Source of the DNA: a virus
Direction: 5' to 3' (one strand)
DNA: 64,000 nt
IMG/VR virus record: IMGVR_UViG_3300013132_000018
Coordinates: 103,648 to 167,647 of that record
The notes under the pieces are model-generated. The model ran no database searches. It saw only the letters and a program-made list of their open reading frames with translations, and was not told where the DNA came from. The translations under genes were made by a program, and so were the position numbers. This document shows, piece after piece, positions 26,726 through 36,900 of the stretch (position 1 is its first letter; each line of letters opens with the position of its first letter).

Positions 26726-28278
26726 TGTCCACTTCGTTCCAGTCGGCGCGGACGCCCAGCGCGAAGGTGACCCTCGGCAGCCTGCAGCCGGCGGTGACCC
26801 GGGTGCAGGTGCGTCACGAGATCAACGTCTTGCCGACCATCAGTCTGGACCTTCAAATCGTGGCTGGCCCGACTTCGGATGGCCGGACACCATCGGTGGA
26901 CATCGACCTGCCCAAGTTCGGCCGCTACAACCGGGCGATGCAGGAGCGAATCCTCAACGAGTTCGGCACTGCACCTGATCTGCGGGTGGTGATGGATGAC
27001 GGTGATGGTCACGCTCGCACCTTCACGGGCTTCTCTGGCAATCCCACGTTCGGACTCCAGAACGGCGGCATCGCGCTGGGGATCAATGGCGTGCACGAGA
27101 TGATCGCGCTCACCGGCTTCATCGGCGCCATCTACACCCGGCAGGTCGTGGCTGGCGACTACTATGCGGTCGTCGAGAAGGCCAAGGCCGACAACATCGG
27201 CCTGATGGTGCAGTCGATGCTGGCCGAACTGATGAAGCGCTACACGGGCGAAAACGGCGCGCGGACTGCAGATCGGGACACAGCGGTGGACATCCTGCCG
27301 GTGCACCGGCTCAACTCCAAGCTGCTGCCGTATGCGGAAAAGTATTTGGCTTACAGCCAGGTGGGAACTGTTTTCGCCGATCTCGACAAGCCGGAAACAG
27401 TCGCGCAAGCACAGCCAATAGTCGCCCGGCTGAAGCAGTTGCTGGTTGGCAGCCCCAATCTGCTCACGGCGTTCGACGCCATCCGTAACATGTTCGTGTT
27501 CCAGATGAATTCGTCCTGGGACGGCAAGGCGTGGCTGGAGCAGACCAGGACTTCGGACAGCCCGACGGGAATGCTGATCAAGGTGCCGACGACTTCCGTG
27601 CGGTTCAACCTGGCCGGTTTGTTTCGCATCCCCATCGTGCAGGTGGTGGTGCAAGGGCCGGGTGTGCCGTTCTACGGCATCACCGGCGACAACGGCGTGG
27701 GTGGCGGTGACACCAACGCCACGCTGGCCGAACTGTCGCTGGCCGGCGCCAACTCGCTGGGGATGCTTGGACGGTATCCGTCAACCGTGGCGAAGGATGC
27801 CACCGGTCGGTATGAATTCGTCAACGCGCCCGACTGGCTGCCAGCGGTTACGCCCCGCATCAAGGACCGCATCAGTTCCAACTATGCCGGCAAGTCGCGC
27901 GCCGAACGGGCGCTGGAGGATGTGAGCCGGTCGGTCAAGCTGACTAATGATCGTGGACAGGTGCGGCAGTCGTTTGTGGACTACCTGGCGGAGATGGAGT
28001 TTCGCAACCGCTATCTGGCTGAGGCCACGGCTGAACTTACGCTGCCGATGAACCTGCAGGTGCAGCCAGGCTACACCTATTACGTGGAGTCGATGGACGG
28101 GCACGAACTGTTCAGTGGCTACCTGCAGGCGGCGGCGCACGACCTGATGGTGGCTCCGGACGGATCGGGCGGTGCGGCCACCACGCGGCTGGCCTTTTCG
28201 CATGTCCGCGCGCCGGGCGCCGTCATCACTGCGTTGCGAGAGCAGCTTGCCGGAGCGGACGTGCTGTCGGACCAGTAG
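26725..28278 (+). CDS. Putative baseplate hub protein (gp27/gpD-like)
   Basis: The ATG at 26725 (TGATG overlap) gives 517 residues. The N-terminal region is beta-rich with hub-type strands (VTRVQVRHEINVLPTISLDLQIVAG) and then LRVVMDDGDGHARTFTGFSG. The C-terminal part has another strand set, ELTLPMNLQVQPGYTYYVESMDGHELFSGYLQAAAHDL, like the second barrel of gp27/gpD hubs. Location close to the spike, wedge and gp25-like genes supports a hub role. Homology was not tested. Confidence 0.5.
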   Translation: MSTSFQSARTPSAKVTLGSLQPAVTRVQVRHEINVLPTISLDLQIVAGPTSDGRTPSVDIDLPKFGRYNRAMQERILNEFGTAPDLRVVMDDGDGHARTFTGFSGNPTFGLQNGGIALGINGVHEMIALTGFIGAIYTRQVVAGDYYAVVEKAKADNIGLMVQSMLAELMKRYTGENGARTADRDTAVDILPVHRLNSKLLPYAEKYLAYSQVGTVFADLDKPETVAQAQPIVARLKQLLVGSPNLLTAFDAIRNMFVFQMNSSWDGKAWLEQTRTSDSPTGMLIKVPTTSVRFNLAGLFRIPIVQVVVQGPGVPFYGITGDNGVGGGDTNATLAELSLAGANSLGMLGRYPSTVAKDATGRYEFVNAPDWLPAVTPRIKDRISSNYAGKSRAERALEDVSRSVKLTNDRGQVRQSFVDYLAEMEFRNRYLAEATAELTLPMNLQVQPGYTYYVESMDGHELFSGYLQAAAHDLMVAPDGSGGAATTRLAFSHVRAPGAVITALREQLAGADVLSDQ

Positions 28279-28325
28279 ATGGCGATTCTTGAAAGCCTGG
28301 CTTAATTGTGCATCCTGTGTCTGCC

Positions 28326-29033
28326 ATGACCGACACCAATACCATTGATACGGCCTATCAGGCATGGCAGGCCGACCCGCGGCCGGAGACGCTCAACCAG
28401 GTGGTGACGCACCTCAAGCCCACCATCGAATACGCGGTGGCATCGGTGGGAGCAGCCAAGAATCCGGTGGTCCAGGCCAAGGCCCGTCTGGTGGCGGCTG
28501 AGGCCGTGGAGAAATTTGATCCCACCAATGTCAGCAAGGCCAGCCTGCCCACGTTCGTGGCGTCGCAGCTTCGCCAGGTGAGCCGTCTCTCCCGGGAGAG
28601 TGCGTTTCCCATCAAGGTGCCGGAGCGAATGCAGATGGATCTCTACCGGGTCAGCCGGGAGCGGAGCCGGCTGACCGAGTCCATGGGTCGCGAGCCTGAC
28701 ATGCTGGAGTTGTCCGACGCCCTGCGCATGCCTATGAAGCGGCTGCAGAAGGTCTTCAAGGCGCAGGTGGCGATGCCGACGGAGAGCGCTTATGGAGAAG
28801 TGGAGCAGGAGGGACCAGACCACGATCAGGAAGCGCTGGAGTATGTCATGCACGGCTCTGATCACACCGACCGCCGTGTGCTTGAGTTGAAGCTCGGGCT
28901 GGGCGACCAGCCGCCCATGCCGCCGCACCAGATCGCCAAGGTGCTCAATCTCACCCCCACGCAGCTTAGCCGGCGCTCCATGCGGCTGGCGGCGCGCATC
29001 AACAGTATCCGGGAGAGCCTGGGTCAGATCTGA
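28326..29033 (+). CDS. Sigma-70-like RNA polymerase sigma factor
   Basis: The ATG at 28326 gives 235 residues. Residues 50-90 resemble sigma region 2 (AAEAVEKFDPTNVSKASLPTFVASQLRQVSR, compared with the usual ALEKFDP and TYA...IRQ). Residues 91-145 match region 3 (FPIKVPERM, RLTESMGREPDMLELSDALRMPMKRLQKV, compared with LGREPTPEELA). Residues 180-230 match region 4 with a helix-turn-helix (DRRVLELKLGLGD, HQIAKVLNLTPTQLSRRSMRLAARI). Region 1 is absent. It would redirect host RNA polymerase, probably to virion gene promoters. It is unusual in lying within the baseplate operon. The 47-bp gap before it has TTGAAA at 28289 but no good -10. Confidence 0.8.
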   Translation: MTDTNTIDTAYQAWQADPRPETLNQVVTHLKPTIEYAVASVGAAKNPVVQAKARLVAAEAVEKFDPTNVSKASLPTFVASQLRQVSRLSRESAFPIKVPERMQMDLYRVSRERSRLTESMGREPDMLELSDALRMPMKRLQKVFKAQVAMPTESAYGEVEQEGPDHDQEALEYVMHGSDHTDRRVLELKLGLGDQPPMPPHQIAKVLNLTPTQLSRRSMRLAARINSIRESLGQI

Positions 29034-29464
29034 TGCCACTCGCACCCACATCCGGCTTGCGCGCCCTGCAGGCGCTGAAGTATGTCCGCGCCTGGGTCAA
29101 CGCCAAGACACGACACCTCTTCGCGGCAGAGCGCATGGGCGGCGACCTGGCTGCGCTGCTGAAGGAGCAGGAGAAGCTGGCAGCGCAGGAGCAGTCCTCC
29201 CGTTTTCGACACGAGTTCGCCGAGACGTTCACGCTCCTCCGCGACACCCGGTATGCCCGGCTGAACCGTAGAGCGCTTTACGCACGGGGCATCCAGTCCA
29301 AGCTGGATGCCGAGAACGAGGCTTGGCTGAGGTTTGCCAGGGAGAATCGTGGCACTGGCCTGAAGGACCAGACGGCCGGCGATCCTGACTTGCTGGCGGA
29401 GAAGACTTTCGGCACACTGATGGAACGAAACACTCTGGATGCGCGGAACAGTGATCAAGTTTGA
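29033..29464 (+). CDS. Unknown small helical protein
   Basis: A 143-residue basic, helical protein. Its ATG overlaps the sigma gene stop (TGATG). It has many Arg, Leu and Glu (RALQALKYVRAWVNAKTRHLFAAERMGG, LLKEQEKLAAQEQSSRFRHEF), possibly coiled coil. Being translationally coupled to the sigma factor and running into the gp25-like gene, it could be a baseplate subunit or a sigma partner. No family recognised. Confidence 0.5.
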   Translation: MPLAPTSGLRALQALKYVRAWVNAKTRHLFAAERMGGDLAALLKEQEKLAAQEQSSRFRHEFAETFTLLRDTRYARLNRRALYARGIQSKLDAENEAWLRFARENRGTGLKDQTAGDPDLLAEKTFGTLMERNTLDARNSDQV

Positions 29465-29834
29465 GGCGGCCGGACCACGGCTGGACTTCACGGATGTGCG
29501 GCGGGATTTCGCCTGCACCGTGCAGAACGCACTGACGCACGTCGGCACGGACTACGGGACGGACAGGGTGTATCCCGAGCGCGGCACCGACCTGCTCCGG
29601 CTGGCCACCTCCGGCACGCTGGTCAACCGGCTGTGGGCCGATCAACGGGCAGGGCTGGCGGCTCTTCGAGTGCTCGCCTTCACCCGGCAGACCGACAGTC
29701 CAGCCAACCAGGACCAGTTGCAGGAATTCAAACTTCGGGCCGTTCAGATGCGTGATGGGTTTGCCGAGTTCCTCGCGCAGGCCGTCAGCAGCCGGGGTGA
29801 ACGGGCCGGCATGATGGCCGACCTCAAGGCATGA
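29439..29834 (+). CDS. Baseplate wedge protein, gp25-like
   Basis: The ATG at 29439 gives 131 residues and overlaps the previous gene by 26 bp; a GTG at 29451 is an alternative. The segment DFTDVRRDFACTVQNALTHVGTDYGTDRVYPERGTDLLRL is the gp25/lysozyme-like baseplate pattern (helical, ending in a conserved RGT). The C-terminus is helical. It overlaps the gpJ/gp6-like gene by ATGA, the usual neighbour in contractile tails. Confidence 0.6.
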   Translation: MRGTVIKFEAAGPRLDFTDVRRDFACTVQNALTHVGTDYGTDRVYPERGTDLLRLATSGTLVNRLWADQRAGLAALRVLAFTRQTDSPANQDQLQEFKLRAVQMRDGFAEFLAQAVSSRGERAGMMADLKA

Positions 29835-31810
29835 CAACTTCCAAATTCAACCTGGCTGATTACCTTCCTGGTCCAGAGGTCATGGACCCTGCCGCCATTC
29901 AGGACTCCCGCGCGCGGCTGGAGCAGTGCGTCAAAGCCTGGTGGCCGGAACTGGACACTCGTCCCGGCTCAGTGTTCGGCGATCTGCATCTCGCGCCGCT
30001 GGCCACGCTGCTGGCGTCGTTGGAGGATGCTCTCCGTCAACGCGACCGCGACACCGATCTCGATGCCATCTCTCGTGGATTGGTGACTGACCCTGATCTG
30101 GCTCGCACCTTCCTTGCCAATTTCGGTGTTACCGAAACTTCCGCCACCAAGTCCAACGGACTGGCTCGTCTGGTGTTCGCCAAGAACCAGGATGTGAGTC
30201 TTGATCCGGACATGCGTTTTCAGGCCGGCAACAGCTTGTTCAACGTGGTCACGAAGGATGGCGCGGCGTTGGTCATCCGGCAGGCCGGAACCGCTGGTGC
30301 GCGCTACGTGCTGACCGCTGAGGCTGGGCAGTTCGTGGTCTATGTGCCGCTGCAGGGAACGCCCGGCTCCTCGGTCAAAGCGGGAACTGCCATGACCTAT
30401 GGACAGGCACTGGATGGGTTGGTGGGCATCACCGCCGCTGGTGACTTTGATTCCGGGGTGCCTGCCTTGAGCCTGCCGCAGATGGCCATTCGCGCGCGTG
30501 CCCTGTTCACGGCGGGCGGTCTGGGCACACGGCGTGGCGCGGTGGGTTTGCTGCGCGCTCACTTTCCCGGCCTGGTGTCGGCTGGCGCTGTAATCACGGG
30601 TGATGTCGAGATGTCCAGGGACACCGACAACATTCTCGGGCTGGCTCAGGGGGCCATGGATGTGCTGGTGCGTGGCAGCCGCGAATTCCAGAAGGCCGCC
30701 GGCAAGGTAACGCTGACTTACGACCTGGCGCGGGGCGCATGGGCTGGGCGGTTGGACACCCCCGTGACGCCAGCCTTCTTCGACCTGGCTGCTGGCGTGT
30801 TCAAGGTGAGCCGGTTCAACAACGACCGCGCGCAGCGCCGGGTATTGATGCGCTCCCTGCATCCCCGCCAGGACTCCGCCGGCTTGGCCTACTCGCGGCA
30901 CCAGCAGCTTGGTCTGCTGGTGGATGATCTAGACGTGGGCAACAGCACACCAGCCAGCATCACGCCGCCGGTGCAGATTTCCGGCACGCCGGCGGTGCTG
31001 CTCGTAAGCGGTGAGTATGGCGGGCACGTCTTTTCCAACTCCTCGCGCCGCGACCTGATGCTACAGGTGGAGCGTGTGGCTGCTGATGCCACCTATGGCG
31101 AAGTCCTGGTGGTGTCGGTCAAGGACCGCCTGTCAGGCGAGTCGGGAGAGATCACGCTGGCGGTCAACTCGCCCAGCACGCCGCTATTCGCCGTGCCGGT
31201 GGCGTCGGGCACCTACACGGAATTTTTCAACGGCCTGGCACTCCGTCTGACCCCGGCTGACAACATCTATGTCAGCAGCCGGTTTGTGGGCTGCTCCTAC
31301 CAACTGTCGTTCCAAGGCCGCAGTGCTGAGTTCGAGGTGGGCTACCTCTACGATCCAACGCTGCCGCAGGTGGAGGCACTGCTGGAGCAGGACGACTATC
31401 GTCCGGCGGCCATGTCGGTGCTTGCCAGAGGATTTGCCATCTGTCATGTGAGCGCCTTGGCGATCTCGTATCAGGTGCCGTTCGGCAAGAACATCGATCT
31501 GACTGCGGCACGGCAGCGCATGGCCGACTACCTGAACGGGCTGGCTCGGCCGGAGAGCTACGACAGCAACCGGATCGCCGCCATCATGCTGGAGGCCGGA
31601 GCCAGCGCGGTCAGCGCCGTCGCACCGCAAGGCATCATCTATCCGAGCCTGGCCACGGTGTTCGTGGACAAGCAGGGCGTGGAGACCAGCATCCCACGCA
31701 TCCCAACCCGCTCGCTGCTGCCTCCGGCAGGAGTGCCGGGACTGGGTGCGCGCAACCTGGCCTACCTGATCGAACCCACCGCCATCACGTTCAATGCCAC
31801 TGCCCGGTAA
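29831..31810 (+). CDS. Baseplate wedge protein, gpJ/gp6-like
   Basis: A 659-residue protein following the gp25-like gene. It starts with a helical segment and the pattern WPELDTRPGSVFGDLHLAPLATLLASLEDALRQRDRDTDLDAI, typical for baseplate J-like proteins (RPGSxxxD). Next come beta-rich parts (VVYVPLQGTPGSSVKAGTAM, FTAGGLGTRRGAVGLLRAHFPG). The C-terminal domain has SYQVPFGKNIDLTAARQRMADYLNGL, a late helix characteristic of the family. It should form the wedge ring. It is long for gpJ (usually 300-400) and closer to gp6. Confidence 0.6.
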   Translation: MTTSKFNLADYLPGPEVMDPAAIQDSRARLEQCVKAWWPELDTRPGSVFGDLHLAPLATLLASLEDALRQRDRDTDLDAISRGLVTDPDLARTFLANFGVTETSATKSNGLARLVFAKNQDVSLDPDMRFQAGNSLFNVVTKDGAALVIRQAGTAGARYVLTAEAGQFVVYVPLQGTPGSSVKAGTAMTYGQALDGLVGITAAGDFDSGVPALSLPQMAIRARALFTAGGLGTRRGAVGLLRAHFPGLVSAGAVITGDVEMSRDTDNILGLAQGAMDVLVRGSREFQKAAGKVTLTYDLARGAWAGRLDTPVTPAFFDLAAGVFKVSRFNNDRAQRRVLMRSLHPRQDSAGLAYSRHQQLGLLVDDLDVGNSTPASITPPVQISGTPAVLLVSGEYGGHVFSNSSRRDLMLQVERVAADATYGEVLVVSVKDRLSGESGEITLAVNSPSTPLFAVPVASGTYTEFFNGLALRLTPADNIYVSSRFVGCSYQLSFQGRSAEFEVGYLYDPTLPQVEALLEQDDYRPAAMSVLARGFAICHVSALAISYQVPFGKNIDLTAARQRMADYLNGLARPESYDSNRIAAIMLEAGASAVSAVAPQGIIYPSLATVFVDKQGVETSIPRIPTRSLLPPAGVPGLGARNLAYLIEPTAITFNATAR

Positions 31811-33320
31811 AGTCGAAGCGACCCACAAGAGCCTGGTCTTTCAAGGGCTGGGATCATTTTGGACGTCCGTGTTCCGGGACAAGGCTCAGGTTCGCCGGCT
31901 GCTGGACCTGGTCTGGCAGACCTCCACGTTGTCAGACTTCAACGCCGCCACCGGACACCGGGCCGGCGACTACCAGCTTTCCCGCATTCGTTCCGGCATC
32001 ATTCGGTTTGCACCCGAGGAAGTTCTCACCGCTGACCAGGTAAGCTACGACGAGCCCGAGGCTGGCAGCTACGGCACGACGGCTGATTACCGGCGCGTGT
32101 TTGACGGAGCGCGAAACTGGCACGGTGTTCCGTGGCGCGACCTCCTGCCGCTGGCGGTGCAGGGGCGCTCGGGTAGGCTGGGCGTTGGACAGGACTTCTG
32201 GGTGCATCCCGGCGGCTGGGTATTCTTCCGTGACGACCCTGCCGTGGAGTTTCCCGATGGCGTCATCGCCGTGCTGGAAGGACTCGCTCCGGCTGGATCT
32301 ACGGCAGCGGCCTGGCTGGCGGAAGCCAATGGGCGGGACCAGCAGGCGTTGGTGACAAAATATCTTCGTTGCCACCAGACTCCCGGCGCATTTCGGCTGG
32401 CTTTGGCCGCGGTAGCTGGTCTTACCGTGCTGGAAACCAGACAGCGGCTGCTGGCCGTGTTTCCGACTCGGCGCGGTCAGCGCTACGTATTTGAGCAGAG
32501 CACTAGGCTGGCGGACTATCCGCACACGCCACTGACTGTCGGACAGGATTATGCTGCCGGCACCATCATCGGCGATGGCGTGCAGGTGGTGCACGACGAC
32601 GGCACGGCCCGCGCCTGGTGGCGCAGCGTGAACTGGCGTGGAGGAATCAGCCTGGACCCGTTACTGACAGCGCGCGGGCTGCGCGCCCTGGACCGGGACG
32701 TGTCGGCCTATTCAGCCGGATCAGACACCGGTTCGTCGGCTGGATCAAAGCTTCATGCGCGCGTGCCGTTGAGCGCTGACTTCTGGCAGGACCATGCCTA
32801 CTGGAGCGCGGTGGCCAAGCGCGAGACCGCTGACGGTCAGTATCTCAACCGGCTGGTCGGTTTGCCTGAAGCTGACGGCACCGACCAGGTCGGCTCGCTG
32901 GCGGCACTGCTGGTTGCGGCAACGGACGCCGAACAGGTCAGCCGCGTGCTCAACCTGCCGCTGGAGCAGCCCAACATTGACGCCCTGCACAACACCAGGC
33001 TGATCAACGCCATCGACCTGCTGTTTCAGGCCGTGCTCGGCCGACGTGGTCTGGTGGTCGTGCTCGATCAAGGCAAAGTGCCTTACCCGCAGGCCGCGCT
33101 GGAATTCATCCGCGAGCACCTGCCGGCGGGTTGTGTGCCGGTGGTATTGTCGCATCCGGCGGATTTGCCAGTTGAACGCATCACGGTTGGTGATAATCTC
33201 GGCGTCACTGAAAGCGTGACCATTGGCGTGCTGGTTCCTCGCTCTGCCACGGAGCAGGTGCTGCTGGGCGGCATGACTGCGGAACGCGTGGCCATCCGGC
33301 ACCTGGTGCCCGTCACCTGA
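31794..33320 (+). CDS. Putative baseplate wedge protein
   Basis: A 508-residue protein that starts inside the 3' end of the gpJ/gp6-like gene (17-bp overlap). Beta-rich, with many Trp, Arg and Asp (VWQTSTLSDFNAATGHRAGDYQLSRIRSG, GVPWRDLLPLAVQGRSGRLGVGQDFWVHPGGWVFF). The position directly downstream of gp25- and gp6-like genes is where a wedge or tail-protein-I-like subunit is normally coded. No motif that I recognise. Confidence 0.5.
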   Translation: MPLPGKVEATHKSLVFQGLGSFWTSVFRDKAQVRRLLDLVWQTSTLSDFNAATGHRAGDYQLSRIRSGIIRFAPEEVLTADQVSYDEPEAGSYGTTADYRRVFDGARNWHGVPWRDLLPLAVQGRSGRLGVGQDFWVHPGGWVFFRDDPAVEFPDGVIAVLEGLAPAGSTAAAWLAEANGRDQQALVTKYLRCHQTPGAFRLALAAVAGLTVLETRQRLLAVFPTRRGQRYVFEQSTRLADYPHTPLTVGQDYAAGTIIGDGVQVVHDDGTARAWWRSVNWRGGISLDPLLTARGLRALDRDVSAYSAGSDTGSSAGSKLHARVPLSADFWQDHAYWSAVAKRETADGQYLNRLVGLPEADGTDQVGSLAALLVAATDAEQVSRVLNLPLEQPNIDALHNTRLINAIDLLFQAVLGRRGLVVVLDQGKVPYPQAALEFIREHLPAGCVPVVLSHPADLPVERITVGDNLGVTESVTIGVLVPRSATEQVLLGGMTAERVAIRHLVPVT

Positions 33321-33322
33321 CT

Positions 33323-33943
33323 ATGGACAAGCTTAACTTCAAAGATCTGGCCCGTTCCGTGGTGGTCATCCGGGAATGGGACGCGGCGGGCCGGCTGCTG
33401 CGCACCCAGCGCACGACCAACACCCTCACCTACGCCGCTGCGGGGCTGTTGCTGACTGCTCTGCTGCGTTCCGGCCCATCACAGGTGACCCACCTGTATG
33501 CCCGGTTCGGCACGGACGCCCAGCCTGGCTTCCTGGTTCCGGACAATGCTGATGTGCAGCGCACCCAGCGGGTTGACTTTCTCGAAGCGCCCAACGCTGC
33601 CACCGGCGGGCTGTGGGTGCCCGTGCTGGCGGCACCCGTTCAGGAAACCACGGACAACACGAAATACGCCGGCAACCGCGCCACCTTCCTGTTCCGCATT
33701 CCCTACAACCTGACGGCGGCGCAGATTTCACCGGCAGAAAACTTCGACCTCTCAAACTCGAAGATCTTCGCCCTCGGCCTGGCGGTGGCGCAGAACCTTA
33801 ACCTTCGGGAGCAGGACGTGATCTTCTCGGTGCTGCAGGCGTTCACTAATGACGCTGATCCGACTTCCGGCTACTTCCAGAAGTTCCTCATTGCGCCGGG
33901 TGGTCAGACCACGGTCGATTACACGGTCGAGATGTTCTCCTGA
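33323..33943 (+). CDS. Unknown tail protein before the adhesion genes
   Basis: A 206-residue protein with strands at the N-terminus (SVVVIREWDAAGRLLRTQRTTNTLTYAAAGLLLTALL) followed by beta-rich sequence. The pattern of an initial structured segment and then THLYARFGTDAQPGF is seen in phage proteins linking baseplate and fibres, but I cannot name the family. It is spaced by only 2 bp from its neighbours on both sides. Confidence 0.5.
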   Translation: MDKLNFKDLARSVVVIREWDAAGRLLRTQRTTNTLTYAAAGLLLTALLRSGPSQVTHLYARFGTDAQPGFLVPDNADVQRTQRVDFLEAPNAATGGLWVPVLAAPVQETTDNTKYAGNRATFLFRIPYNLTAAQISPAENFDLSNSKIFALGLAVAQNLNLREQDVIFSVLQAFTNDADPTSGYFQKFLIAPGGQTTVDYTVEMFS

Positions 33944-33945
33944 GC

Positions 33946-36900
33946 ATGAGCGCAAACCCTGATCTCAGCCAAGTGCGGCATGTGCAGTCTGGCGATCCGG
34001 TGGCCAGTGCGCCGACGTCGCAGCCCACACGCGCCCTAGAACTGCAGATCCAGCAGTTGCGCGAACTTATCTCGCAGCAGACAGCCGGCACGCTCAGCAA
34101 GCTCGTCATTCCCGGCGTGAAGCTGGCGGACAACGTCCTGCCTTACGACGTGGTGCACTACAACGGCGCCACCGGCAGGTATGAGCGAGCAGTGGCTGGT
34201 GTGACTTTTGTTGAGGACCACTTCTCCACCAACCCGTCTTCCTTGTCATTCGGGCTGGTGTTGTCCCGCAACGGCGGGCTGGGTGACGTGATGGTGGGCG
34301 GCTGGATGAACTGGCCGAACTCAGGTGTCCGCGCTGCGATGCTGGAAACGGGCCAGGTGTTCCTGCCGGGCGTGCCTTACTTCTTGTCCGCCGTCGAGCC
34401 TGGCCGGATTACCCGGCAAGCACCAGCGTTACGCATCCAGATCCTGATGGCCACGGACGACCATCTGGTGCTGATGCCAGCTTTCACCACGCCGGAAAGC
34501 ATCGAGAGCAATTTCCGAAAGGCCGTCGGCATGCGTCCGGTTGGTTCCCTGCGCCAGCATGGCGTGGACAACGACCGTCAGGTCATTGTCGGTTTCGACG
34601 GCGTGGAACTGGCCGATGCCTCCACTAACGAATTGGTGCACACCCAGGACAGCATCACCGAGACCATCCGCAAATACGGCTGGGTGCTGGCCGACGCAAG
34701 TGTCGCCATGCAGCCAGCGGCGCCGCTCTATCTCATGATCGAGGTGGATGCCACCACCGGCGCGATTCGCATTTTCTCCGCCGACACCCTGGCGGAGTTG
34801 TCCTCGGGCGGACCCGGCACCTTCAATCCGGCGACCTTGACGCTGGACAACAACGTCAATCACGCCTACGCCGTGCTGGACCGGCAGGGCAACACGCTGG
34901 GAACGCTGACATTCCGTTTCCTCACCAGCAATGCGTCACGCAAGCGCCGCGCGGTGTTCAAGTTCCCGGACAGCTTCCAGGGATGGAAGCTGACCTGGCC
35001 TCCCATACAACCTTCCGCCACGGCGGTTATCGGTGCCGCTGGAACCACCACGGCGGGCAAGCTGATCCGGGTGGATGTCAAGGAAGGTGGCATCGGTTAT
35101 GTGACACCGCCGACCGTCGTGATTTCCGGTGGCGGTGGGGCCGGCGCCACGGCGGTTGCCCTGCTAAACGAGCATGGCGTAATCTCCGAGGTGGTGGTCA
35201 CCAACGCCGGTGCCAACTACAGCAGCACGCCGACCGTTACCTTCGATTCCAAGGCGATCTCGGTGCGTGTGGTCAATGGCGGAAATGGTGCGACGCTGGC
35301 TGCTGCGGTGTCCGGTGGACAGTTGACCGGCGTGACAGTTACGGCGGGCGGTTCTGATTACCTGCAGGCGCCTTCGGTTGAGGTGGTGGATGTCACCGGC
35401 AGCGGAGCGCGCGTCGTCACGGAAGTGGCCAACGGACAGGTCATCAGTGCCAGGATTGTGTCGGCTGGTGCCGGTTATTCCGGCAGTCCTGTGCTGCGGG
35501 TGCGGCCCAGCGGCAATGCCGGCTATCGCACGGGCGAAGCTGACGTGGTGTTCTCGTCTGGCAATGCTGGTGCCGCAGCCGTGCTGGATCCAGTCGGCAT
35601 CTTCCGGGTGGAAGTGCTTTGTGGCGGCAACCACTACACCAGCGCGGCGGCCATTGTGGTCAGCGGCGGAGGGGGCAGTGGCGCCGACATCCGACCGATC
35701 GTAGAGAGCGGGCGCATCGTGGATGCTGTGGTGCTGAACCCTGGCACTGGCTTCACCGCTGAACCGACCTTGACGGTCACCGACAGCGCCGGCAACGCCC
35801 ACGGGGCCAAGTTTAAGGCGGTGATAGGAGCGTCCGTCCGAGGTGTCACCCTGAGCACGGGCGGCACCGGATTGACTGAACTGCCGACGGCCAACGTCGG
35901 GTCGCGCGTGGATGAGCTTTCAATCGAGGATGGCGGGGCCGGCTACACAGTGGCGCCAGCAGTCAGCTTCAGCGGAGGGCAAGGCTCCGGTGCAGCGGCG
36001 ACCGCCTATCTTGGACCGGCCATCAACCAGATCGTCATCCTTAACCGCGGATCGGGTTACACCCAGGCGCAGATCGCGGCAATGACCATCAGCCTGTCCT
36101 ACAACCCCGGCAGCGATGCGTTGCTGGTGCCGGTGTTCGAGCAGGTCAGCGGTGACAATTACCGGCTGAAAGGCGTGGAGATCATCCAGGCTGGTCACAG
36201 CTTTACGTCGGGTCCGCCGACGCTCAGCTTCAGCGCCGCTCCGGCGGGCGGCGGTGGCGTGGCGGCCAGCATCGCAGCGGTGCTCAGCAACGGCGGCTCA
36301 GTGGTGGCCCTCAAAAAGACCGCCGCCGGAAGCGGGTATGTGACTCCTCCAGATGTGACCATGCCGCCGCCCCCTTCGGGCAGCGGTGTGCGCGCGGCGC
36401 GGGCCACGGCCAAACTGGGCGGCTTCGGCGCCCGGCTGGATGTCACCAGGTCAGGGCACGGCGGCTTTGTGGTGCCAACGCCTGATCCGGCGCCGCCGAC
36501 CGGCAACTTCCTGCAGATCTTCGACTACCACGCCGATCACTTGGAACCGGCTGGCGCGAAATTTGCCCGTCCTCCGGGCGGGGTGCTCTACTACAACTTC
36601 AAGGCCGACCCAGGCGCCCGGGAGCGCTATCCGGCGGTGCCGGTGGACAAATGCCTGTTCGTGCTGAACGGCGTGGAGGCGCACACGGCGGTGCTCAACG
36701 AGGCCTCCGGCAAGTTCCGTGATCCGAACGCCGACGTGGGGCTGTCCCGCAAGACCATCTTTTGGTGCAGCAACTACTTGCACGGCACGCCCTGGGACTT
36801 CGCCTGGCGCCAGCTTGCCTTCCGACCCGGATCAGGCGGCCGGGATCATGTGGTGGCTGGCACCAACCGCAACAGCGATCCGGAACTGGTCTGGAAGTGG

